The notes under the pieces were generated by a model. That model did no database searches. It worked only from the letters and a program-made list of their open reading frames with translations, and was not told the DNA's origin. This document shows positions 54,459 through 61,483 of a stretch of 64,000 bases of DNA, piece by piece (the first letter of the stretch is position 1; every line of letters begins with the position of its first letter). The translations under genes were made by a program, and so were the position numbers. The DNA comes from Chitinimonas prasina (lineage in GTDB: Bacteria > Pseudomonadota > Gammaproteobacteria > Burkholderiales > Chitinimonadaceae), in contig NZ_BSOG01000001.1 of the NCBI RefSeq assembly GCF_030160395.1, positions 710,117 through 774,116 of the forward strand, written 5' to 3'.

Positions 54459-54630
54459 CATGGCACGCTTGGCAGATTCAACTACGGTCGCAACCTCAAC
54501 ATCCACAGGAAAAGCTACGCAAAGCCCCCCAGACGCAGTCGAGCCAACGCCACCCAAAGGCACGATGGCTTGCCCACACAATGCACCCTCACCCAGCAAA
54601 CACCCCAATGCAAGGCACGCCACCATCACC

Positions 54631-54662
54631 GTAGGGCGCAATAAGCAAAGCGCATTGCGCCG
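54631..54662 (+). repeat. GTAG-type REP palindrome, copy 4, immediately upstream of the RAYT gene
   Basis: Identical to copies 1, 6 and 7 over 32 nt. It ends 27 nt before the transposase start codon. In known REP/RAYT pairs the transposase gene is flanked by REPs that it recognises and cuts beside GTAG. Confidence 0.9.
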
Positions 54663-54689
54663 CACGATTCCGCTGGGCAAAATCTGCCC

Positions 54690-55217
54690 ATGGATTACCG
54701 GCGCGCCTGGTGCCCTGGCGGCACCTACTTCTTCACCGTCAACCTCCTGCAACGGCACAACAACGATCTCCTGGTACGCCACGTTGCTGCGCTGCGCGCC
54801 GCAGTAGCGCACGTGCGCGCCTCGCATCCCTTCATCATCCATGGCTGGGTGGTACTACCCGATCACCTGCACTGTGTAATCGAACTACCACACGGCGACG
54901 CTGATTTCTCCCTGCGCTGGCGCCTGATAAAGGGCCACTTCTCCAAGCAAATCCCCAAACTGGAGATACGCAGCACCACCCGCATGCAGAGGGGTGAACG
55001 TGGCATCTGGCAACGGCGCTATTGGGAGCACCTTATCCGTGATGAAACGGACTATCGGTCACATATGGATTACGTACATATCAACCCGGTAAAGCATGGC
55101 CTCGTCCAATCCGTATCAGACTGGCCCTATTCCACATTCCATCGGCTGGTTGCCAGGGGAGTCTATCCCGCAGATTGGGCTGGCGTACCAAGCGGTGGAC
55201 TGAGCTACAGCGATTGA
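54690..55217 (+). CDS. REP-associated tyrosine transposase (RAYT, TnpA-REP)
   Basis: A 175-residue Y1/IS200-like single-domain nuclease. It begins MDYRRAWCPGGTYFFTVNLL, the conserved RAYT N terminus. The HUH motif is LPDHLHCVI (His59, His61) and the catalytic tyrosine is Tyr128 in DYVHINPVKHGLV. The WQRRYWEHLIRDETDY segment is typical of the group. RAYTs act on single-stranded REP palindromes. It is bracketed by REPs at 54631 and 55446 and by a foldback repeat at 55244. All key residues are intact. Confidence 0.93.
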   Translation: MDYRRAWCPGGTYFFTVNLLQRHNNDLLVRHVAALRAAVAHVRASHPFIIHGWVVLPDHLHCVIELPHGDADFSLRWRLIKGHFSKQIPKLEIRSTTRMQRGERGIWQRRYWEHLIRDETDYRSHMDYVHINPVKHGLVQSVSDWPYSTFHRLVARGVYPADWAGVPSGGLSYSD

Positions 55218-55243
55218 ATACGGGCGCACTGCGCGCTAGCTTA

Positions 55244-55354
55244 GAGCGGCTAACAAAACCTAGCGTAGCGGTTCTGGCTAGGCGTGCGAGCGATGGCAGT
55301 ACGTGGGTACGGCAAGCTCGCACAACAACGCCAGAAGGGTTTTGTTAGCGGCTC
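55244..55354. repeat. Long foldback repeat, family L, copy 2
   Basis: 111 bp just downstream of the RAYT. The outer stem GCTAACAAAACC / GGTTTTGTTAGC pairs perfectly, a middle stem TTCTGGC / GCCAGAA follows, and an inner stem GTGCGAGC / GCTCGCAC encloses GTAC/GTAC. This is the most regular copy of the family. Confidence 0.75.
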
Positions 55355-55445
55355 ATAGAGCCACCCCATACTGTCTCGATATACCCAAGTACGAGACACC
55401 ATCGTCCTCCCATGGCAATACGCGATAACTAGCCGCATTGAATGC

Positions 55446-55477
55446 GTAGGGCGCAATAAGCGAAGCGCATTGCGCCG
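55446..55477 (+). repeat. GTAG-type REP palindrome, copy 5
   Basis: Same element with one base change in the centre (AAGCGAAGCGC). It is followed by CTCACTCGGCA, a tail also seen after copy 7. Confidence 0.88.
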
Positions 55478-55611
55478 CATCTCCTCACTCGGCATGGCCC
55501 ACCTTGATGTGTATCGACACACCAAGGCCGCACCCGCTTATGACCAGACCAAGCCTCCCGCGCGCGCAGGTGCCACTAAACTACAACGTCCAGCCACGTC
55601 AGGAGCACACC

Positions 55612-56172
55612 ATGCGCCCGCTTCGCTACTCCATCAATATCACACTGGATGGCTGCTACGATCACACGATGATGCCCTCAGACGAAGCGCTGCATCGTCA
55701 CGCCATCGAAAACCTCAAACAGGCCGACGCCCTCCTCTTCGGCCGGGTGACTTACCAAATGATGGAGGCCGCGTTTCGGTCGCCAGCGCAAACAGGAACA
55801 AGACCCGACTGGATGGCGCCCTGGATGGAACCCTTCGCACGGACGATAGACGCCGCAAAAAAGTACGTGGTGTCCAGCACCCTGGAGCAGGTCGATTGGA
55901 ACGCAGAACGCTTGCGCGGCAACCTGGGCAGCGCTGTGCAGCAACTCAAGCAGCAACCCGGCAAAGGGCTGTTCGTCGGCGGCGTGCAGCTCCCCCAAGC
56001 CTTGGCTGAGCTGGGCCTGATAGATGAGTACGAGTTCGTGATACATCCCAGGCTGGTAGGCCATGGCCCAACCTTGTTCGCGGGCTTGTCAAAGCCGCTA
56101 GATCTGCAGTTCGTCAGCCGGCTGGATGTCGGCTCAGGCGCGGTAGCAATGCGGTATGAACCGAGAAGATAG
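55612..56172 (+). CDS. Dihydrofolate reductase/RibD C-terminal-like protein
   Basis: A 186-residue protein with AGGAG eight nt before the start. It shows the RibD_C/DHFR-like pattern: MRPLRYSINITLDGCYDHTM, DALLFGRVTYQMMEAAFRSP, KYVVSSTLEQVDWNAERLRG, GKGLFVGGVQLPQALAELGL and FVIHPRLVGHGPTLFAGLSK. Such stand-alone proteins are NADPH-dependent reductases of uncertain substrate and often travel in accessory regions. It is isolated between two REPs. Confidence 0.85.
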   Translation: MRPLRYSINITLDGCYDHTMMPSDEALHRHAIENLKQADALLFGRVTYQMMEAAFRSPAQTGTRPDWMAPWMEPFARTIDAAKKYVVSSTLEQVDWNAERLRGNLGSAVQQLKQQPGKGLFVGGVQLPQALAELGLIDEYEFVIHPRLVGHGPTLFAGLSKPLDLQFVSRLDVGSGAVAMRYEPRR

Positions 56173-56209
56173 CCATCACCCGCGAATAGCCCCCCAGAAA
56201 ACGCCATGC

Positions 56210-56241
56210 GTAGGGCGCAATAAGCAAAGCGCATTGCGCCG
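56210..56241 (+). repeat. GTAG-type REP palindrome, copy 6
   Basis: Identical to the common REP sequence over 32 nt, placed 37 nt after the RibD-like gene. Confidence 0.88.
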
Positions 56242-56369
56242 TAAAGACGGCATAAGCTAGCGTGGCAGCAGCATCTTGAGCCTTGGTCACGTCGGCGCAC
56301 TCCCCTCGTCGCAATAGGACGTATGCCGCCACCGGGTTTTTCACTTTCAGCGCAAGGGTTGCTGTTCGA

Positions 56370-57227
56370 TTAGCGGATAGAGAAGCTGCGCATCAGCATG
56401 CTGGCGACTTCGGTCCCAAAGTCCTGGCAAGGAGGTGCCAAACTGCTCATCAGTAGCTCTGTCCTTGCCAGCACCTGTTTCGTTTGAAGTGATTCAAGCG
56501 TAACCCGATAACTTCTCACTTGGTCGGGACGGAAGCTACGCGATGTGCTTTTAACTCGAATAACATACCGGGAGATCGGCTGTTTGATCGATGTGCTCGT
56601 GAGTCGCTCGGTGCCAACATCGGTTCGCTTGAACTCAAGAAGGCACTCTCTAGGACGCGACGGATCGATCCCTACTCTGCAGTATGAGAACCCTCTCGCG
56701 TCTCTCCAGGCCGACTCAACTGCATCAAGGCCCAGCGCCCGGCAGGCGGGCACGCGACGATGCGCGCACTCTGCCAAGCGCGAGCTTATTTCTGGCCCGG
56801 ACAGCCCGTCCGAATCCTCCACATAGACAGTCTTTGGACGTTCCGCGGTCTCTACTTGGAGGATGCGTGTTGCATTCGGAGCGTGTGCCTCGCAACTAGC
56901 CTTGAACGTAGCAGCAAGCTCGCGACGACTATGCTCTTGCTTCGCCTTATGCTCTTGCCTCTCCCAGTCCGTATTTTTTAAGCCATCAATCGCAAGGACT
57001 TCCCACAAGACGTACATTGGCACGCTCAAGCGCACAGCCCATGTCAAGAACCAAGCGAATTCGAATGGCCTAAAAGGCCAAAAAAAGCTCCAGATCATTA
57101 TGACGAACCAAGCGACCAGGATCCCAGCACCCTTGAGTAAGCCCCCAACCATTCCTTCGCCCCCAAGTGCGAACGCCGCACTGGGCAGTATCACGGCTCC
57201 GATTGCAACGAGTGCGCCTGGTCTCAT
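56370..57227 (-). CDS. Hypothetical membrane protein
   Basis: A 285-residue protein starting MRPGALVAIGAVILPSAAFA. A signal-like segment is followed by two hydrophobic helices (GGLLKGAGILVAWFVIMIWS and FAWFLTWAVRLSVPMYVLWE), then a soluble Lys/Glu/Arg-rich part with scattered Cys. The reading frame runs on upstream only through the REP at 57256, so that extension is discounted. I recognise no family. Codon use is less GC-rich than the neighbouring glycan genes. Confidence 0.6.
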   Translation of the reverse strand: MRPGALVAIGAVILPSAAFALGGEGMVGGLLKGAGILVAWFVIMIWSFFWPFRPFEFAWFLTWAVRLSVPMYVLWEVLAIDGLKNTDWERQEHKAKQEHSRRELAATFKASCEAHAPNATRILQVETAERPKTVYVEDSDGLSGPEISSRLAECAHRRVPACRALGLDAVESAWRDARGFSYCRVGIDPSRPRECLLEFKRTDVGTERLTSTSIKQPISRYVIRVKSTSRSFRPDQVRSYRVTLESLQTKQVLARTELLMSSLAPPCQDFGTEVASMLMRSFSIR

Positions 57228-57255
57228 ACGAACGACGTCTCCTAGGATTAAGCGC

Positions 57256-57287
57256 GTAGGGCGCAATAAGCAAAGCGCATTGCGCCG
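57256..57287 (+). repeat. GTAG-type REP palindrome, copy 7
   Basis: Identical to the common REP sequence, with the CTCACTCGGCA tail as in copy 5. It lies 29 nt upstream of the hypothetical membrane gene, between it and the glycosyltransferase gene. Confidence 0.88.
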
Positions 57288-57399
57288 CACGCCCTCACTC
57301 GGCAAGCACCTCAAAACACGCCGGCACACCAAGCATTTCCCAGCACTCACCGCCCACCAACGCCACCACACCCCCACGCTACATCAACACCACCCAAAC

Positions 57400-59253
57400 C
57401 TACGCCCGCCCCGGCAACCAAGCCCGCATGCGCCGCAACCCCAGCCGCACCACCTGCCGCCGGGCATACAGCCAGCGCAGGCCCGGCCAGGTCTGGAACA
57501 TATGGCGTAGCGACGATTTGGTGATATAGACCACCGTCTGGCTGCGGTTGAAATCCCCCACCAGCGCCAATATCTCCTGCGGCGTCATGGTCAGCTTCAT
57601 CTCGGCCTGCTTGGCCAGCGCATACTGGTAAGCCTCGTCCAGCTTGCCCTGCCGTGCCTGCTGCACCTCGGCATTGGCCGGCACCCGGTACTTGGAGGTG
57701 GTCTTCTCCACCATCACAAAGTCGTCATGCAGGGTATAGCGGGTCCACAGGTTCCAGTCTTCCAGCTGGTCCATCTCGGTGGCAAAGCCGCCATGCCGCT
57801 CAAACAGGCTGCGGTGGAACAGCACCGCCTGAATGGGCAGGTAGTTGTGGTGCCACATGGTCAAGCGCGAAAACGGCTGCCTGTGCACCGTCGCATGGTT
57901 CAGCTCGCGGTAGCGGAAAGGACTGTAGGAGTCGATCTCGGTCGCCACCTCCCAGGCGAGGCCATAGGCGCCGCGCTTGCCCTGGCTCAGGGCCGTTTCC
58001 AGCAGCACTTCCACATGGTCGGCAAACAGCTGGTCGTCGTCGTCCAGAAAATTCATCCACTCGCCCTGGGCCGCAGCCATGGCGCGGTTACCGGCTTCCG
58101 AGCGCCCCACCTTCTCCCCGGTGGCGAAATAACGCACATTCATGCGCCCGGCAAACTCGGCCTCCACCATGGCCTGGGCCGTGGGTGCGCCATCCTCCAC
58201 CACCACCACTTCCAGCCGTGGGTAGGTCTGGTTCGCCAGCGATTGCAGCGCCTCACGCAGCACATCCGGGCGGGCGTGCGTACGCACGATCACCGACACC
58301 AGCGGCAGCTCGGCCACGTCCACACCCACGCGGGATTTGAACACCTCGAAGGCGCCATCGCGGTGCATGGCATAGTTCCAGAACAGGAACTGCGACTGCC
58401 CCTTGCCGCGCCACTCCCGGCCACTGCGCCAGAAATACGGAAAACGCAGCCAGAAGCGGAAGAACAGCTTGATCAGTCCCCAGCGCCGGCCAGGGAAACT
58501 GGACGGCATCATGATCTCGGTGCCCAGCATGGCCAGGCCACGTGCCACATTGCTCCAGTTGCCAAAGCGGGCCCGCAGGCACAGATTGGTCAGCGTGCCT
58601 TCCAGCGCCTGCAAGGGCTTGACCTCATGGGCATAGCGATAGGTATGGTGCACCACCGCCGCCTGCGGCAGGTAGCAGGTACGCCAGCCCTTGGCCTGTA
58701 GTCGCCAGGCCAGGTCTACATCTTCGCCATACATAAATATGCGCGGCTCGAACCCCCCCACCTGCAACATGGCCGTACGCCGTATCAGGAAGGCCGCACC
58801 GCTGAACCAGGGCGTGTCCAGGCTGCTGGGGTCATATACCTTGGGATGCTCATAGGGCAGCTGGCGCATCTCCCATACCGCCACATCAGCGGCACTGCCA
58901 GCGCGTTGCTGCAACTGGCCCAGCGCATCGGGCTCCAGCGTCAGGTCCTGGTTCAGCAGCAACAGCCAATCGGCCTTGGCATGGGCCAGCAAGGCATTAT
59001 GGCCGCCGCCAAAACCCAGGTTGCCGCCATCACGCCATACCTGTGCCGCAAACGCAGCTGGTGCCGCAGCCACCCACTGGTTCACCCGCTCCCGCGCGTC
59101 CTCGCTGATCGAGTTGTCCCACACCAGCAGCCGCAACGACACCCCGCTGCGCAGCCTTTCCCTGTCCAGGCTCTGCAGCAGCTCATCCAGGCCTTCCCGT
59201 GCGGGCTGGTAACAGACAACCAGCACATCCATTTCTTTGACCAAATCCGACAT
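57400..59253 (-). CDS. Double family 2 glycosyltransferase
   Basis: A 617-residue protein with two GT2 domains. Domain 1 (about 10-300) has DVLVVCYQPAREGLDELLQS, LGFGGGHNALLAHAKADWLL and LLLNQDLTLEPDAL, the rhamnosyltransferase-like type. Domain 2 (about 320-560) has LPLVSVIVRTHARPDVLREA, VVVEDGAPTAQA and a DxD site WMNFLDDDDQLFADHV. A bifunctional enzyme that adds two sugars in turn is likely, for a surface polysaccharide. The start MSDLVKE is preceded by GGAAG. The next gene upstream is 55 bp away. Confidence 0.9.
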   Translation of the reverse strand: MSDLVKEMDVLVVCYQPAREGLDELLQSLDRERLRSGVSLRLLVWDNSISEDARERVNQWVAAAPAAFAAQVWRDGGNLGFGGGHNALLAHAKADWLLLLNQDLTLEPDALGQLQQRAGSAADVAVWEMRQLPYEHPKVYDPSSLDTPWFSGAAFLIRRTAMLQVGGFEPRIFMYGEDVDLAWRLQAKGWRTCYLPQAAVVHHTYRYAHEVKPLQALEGTLTNLCLRARFGNWSNVARGLAMLGTEIMMPSSFPGRRWGLIKLFFRFWLRFPYFWRSGREWRGKGQSQFLFWNYAMHRDGAFEVFKSRVGVDVAELPLVSVIVRTHARPDVLREALQSLANQTYPRLEVVVVEDGAPTAQAMVEAEFAGRMNVRYFATGEKVGRSEAGNRAMAAAQGEWMNFLDDDDQLFADHVEVLLETALSQGKRGAYGLAWEVATEIDSYSPFRYRELNHATVHRQPFSRLTMWHHNYLPIQAVLFHRSLFERHGGFATEMDQLEDWNLWTRYTLHDDFVMVEKTTSKYRVPANAEVQQARQGKLDEAYQYALAKQAEMKLTMTPQEILALVGDFNRSQTVVYITKSSLRHMFQTWPGLRWLYARRQVVRLGLRRMRAWLPGRA

Positions 59254-59308
59254 GGCTTCCAAACACTTCAGTACGTTGCGGCGGGCGCTGATGATAAAGG
59301 CATGCGGC

Positions 59309-61237
59309 TCAACGAGCCAGCAAACTTGTCAGCCAGCGCAAGGGCCGGGTCCAGCGCCACGATCGGCTGGCCTCATACTGCTGGGCCTGGCACCGCAACG
59401 CCTCAGCCTGCGCAAGCTGTGCCTGCGCCTGCTGCTCGGCCAGTCTTTGCGCTGTTTCCAGGCGCAGTTGCTCGGCCTGTGCTTGCGCCTGCTGCCACTG
59501 CGCAGTGGCCTGAGCCAAGGCCAGCCGCTCAGCCCCCAAGCCCCGCTCCAACGCCACCTGTTGCGCCAACAACTGGCCATTGGCCGCCAGCTGGGCGGCC
59601 AGCTCATGCCGCTCCGCCGCAATCGTCGCCCGCAAGCTCGCCATATCCCCTAACAGGTGCGCCAGCTCCGCATCCCGTGCAGCCAGTGTCGCCTCCCGCT
59701 GGGCCAGGGTGGTATCCCGCTCGGCCAGGCTACGCCGCAAGCCGACTACGGCAGGCGCATATTGCTCCAGCGAAGTCAGCAATGCCGTCTCGCGGGCCAG
59801 TTGCACCGCCCCGATCTGGCTCACTACCCCCAGCAACTCGCGTATTGTCTCCGCACCCACGTTACGCCCAAACCGCGCCAGAATATCGGCAACCAAATGG
59901 CAATCCGGCATAGGCAGACGCTCAAGCAGGTGTACGGTAGGCTGTGGCAGGCATAGTACGCGCCCATACTTGGCCGTGGCCAGCGCATGCACCCAGTCCG
60001 ATTGCACAGCCCCCGCATCGGGGCAGACCACCCCATCCAGCCGGAACAAATAGGCCGCGGCAGGCAACAGGGGCGCCAAAGTCCACCAAGCCGCAGCGCT
60101 GCCTGCGGGCGGCAACAAGCCTTCCTGCGCATGTGCCAGGTTGGCATCGGCAGCACAGGCCGCCACGGCCAGCACGGCGCCATCATCCTCCTGCAAGCTG
60201 GCCAGCAGCTTGGCAAGGTGGTCAGGCAGCAGCCTTACGCCGCCCCGTAGCACCATGCCAAAGTGCCCGCTGGCGGCCCCCCACAGGCCACCGGGATGCG
60301 CTTCTGCCACCCCCACCAGCGCCAGCGCCTCGCTCAAGCCTGCCGGCAGCACTGCCGCCGCCAAAACCTCGCGGTCCACCAGCACTTCTACCGCAGCATG
60401 GGTCTGGTGTGCCAGGTCGGCCAGCAGCGAGGGCAGCAGGGCGGGAGTTACCTCTGGCAGGCACACACTCACCGTCGCAGGTCGGCTGGCAGCCAGCTTG
60501 TGCTGGATAACGCGGCGGTAGCCGGCAATCCCCTGCAGGCTGTCCGGCAGCCCATGGCGGCAATCCTCCGCCTCCGTCACATGGAAGGCCTCTACCGCCT
60601 CGGCAGCACCCAAGGTATAGCTGCGAAACCGGTTCAGCCCGCTGATCTGCCTGTCATAGCGCTGCACGCCCAACTGGCTGGCAAATACCGCCATGGCGGC
60701 TTCCTTGGCCGCAAACGTGGTAGTGATGTCAAACAGGGCGTCTGGCTGCAGCGCCGATCCCACCTCGTATCCCAGCAAGCGTGCCGTCGGCGCCGCCCAG
60801 CGGCGAAAAGCCTCCAGGGCCGCCAGGGCCGTATTCACATGGTCAGGGTGGACCTCCCATACCGAGGGAGCAAACACCAGCTCAGGTGCAAACTCGCTCA
60901 TCAGGGCCAGCATGCGGCCCACCAGGGCCTCGTCGCATACCACCCCCCGGTCCGGCAAGCCCCAGAACACCGGCGCGGCATAACCGAGCAAGCTGGCGGC
61001 CTGGGCGCTTTCATTTCGCCTGGCCGCCGGGTCCTTGCCGAACTCTCCATGCTCTCCACTGGTCAATATCACCACCTGGATCTCCGCACCCGTGGCGGCA
61101 TGCAGGGCCAAGGTGCCGCCGCAACCGAACACCTCGTCATCAGGGTGCGGCGCAAAGACCAGCAGGCGGGCCGCAGTCACGGGTTCAGCCATAAAAGGAA
61201 CCAGGTTCTCTTCGCGTAGGGTGTGGGTGTCCGGCAT
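59309..61237 (-). CDS. PIG-L deacetylase fused to a glycosyltransferase-like region and coiled coil
   Basis: A 642-residue protein from MPDTHTLREENLVPFMAEPV. The PIG-L/LmbE domain is complete: FAPHPDDEVFGCGGT (metal-binding HPDDE) and SVWEVHPDHVNTA. A middle region (about 235-430) has a GT2-like layout (VSVCLPEVTPALLPSLLADL, VEVLVDREVLAAAVLPAGLS) without a convincing DxD. The last about 120 residues are an Ala/Gln/Glu-rich coiled coil. It probably de-N-acetylates a sugar within the polysaccharide pathway. The start is chosen at the ATG after which family similarity begins. Confidence 0.82.
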   Translation of the reverse strand: MPDTHTLREENLVPFMAEPVTAARLLVFAPHPDDEVFGCGGTLALHAATGAEIQVVILTSGEHGEFGKDPAARRNESAQAASLLGYAAPVFWGLPDRGVVCDEALVGRMLALMSEFAPELVFAPSVWEVHPDHVNTALAALEAFRRWAAPTARLLGYEVGSALQPDALFDITTTFAAKEAAMAVFASQLGVQRYDRQISGLNRFRSYTLGAAEAVEAFHVTEAEDCRHGLPDSLQGIAGYRRVIQHKLAASRPATVSVCLPEVTPALLPSLLADLAHQTHAAVEVLVDREVLAAAVLPAGLSEALALVGVAEAHPGGLWGAASGHFGMVLRGGVRLLPDHLAKLLASLQEDDGAVLAVAACAADANLAHAQEGLLPPAGSAAAWWTLAPLLPAAAYLFRLDGVVCPDAGAVQSDWVHALATAKYGRVLCLPQPTVHLLERLPMPDCHLVADILARFGRNVGAETIRELLGVVSQIGAVQLARETALLTSLEQYAPAVVGLRRSLAERDTTLAQREATLAARDAELAHLLGDMASLRATIAAERHELAAQLAANGQLLAQQVALERGLGAERLALAQATAQWQQAQAQAEQLRLETAQRLAEQQAQAQLAQAEALRCQAQQYEASRSWRWTRPLRWLTSLLAR

Positions 61238-61483
61238 GGTTATCCAATGTCTGTAGCGCGTCGGCCGCATTTTACCCCTGCATCTGCCGCAGGGTGCGGC
61301 AGCATGGCTGGGTGGCTGCCCTGCACCAGGCATGTGCTGCAGCAGGCAATCGCGCGGCGCAGCCTATGCTGCTCGGCCAGTATGATAAGATTTTCTCAGG
61401 CTGACGGATCATTCCAGGTTCTCGGAACCGCTTCCTCCCTATACATAGATTGGCCAGTCCCCTCCAGAGACGACACTCAAACG

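Noticed and set aside
54438-54626. A 62-residue minus-strand frame beginning MVACLALGCLLGEGALCGQA
   Set aside because: It has a lipoprotein-like start, but ends inside REP copy 3 and lies between two REPs with no ribosome-binding site, so coding is doubtful.
55244-55354. Foldback repeats as integron attC sites
   Set aside because: The size fits, but the right end (GTTAGCG) does not match the GTTRRRY core, the outer stem is continuous instead of split by a spacer, and no integron integrase is present.
54631-55477. A full insertion sequence around the tyrosine transposase
   Set aside because: RAYTs are domesticated relatives of IS200/IS605 and normally occur as single copies beside REPs; no IS-type left and right end pair or target repeat was seen.
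36351-57287. REP palindromes as a CRISPR array
   Set aside because: Copies are irregularly spaced over kilobases with no uniform spacers and no cas genes.
57228-57377. N-terminal extension of the hypothetical membrane protein at 56370
   Set aside because: The extension translates the REP at 57256; the protein is better started at 57227.
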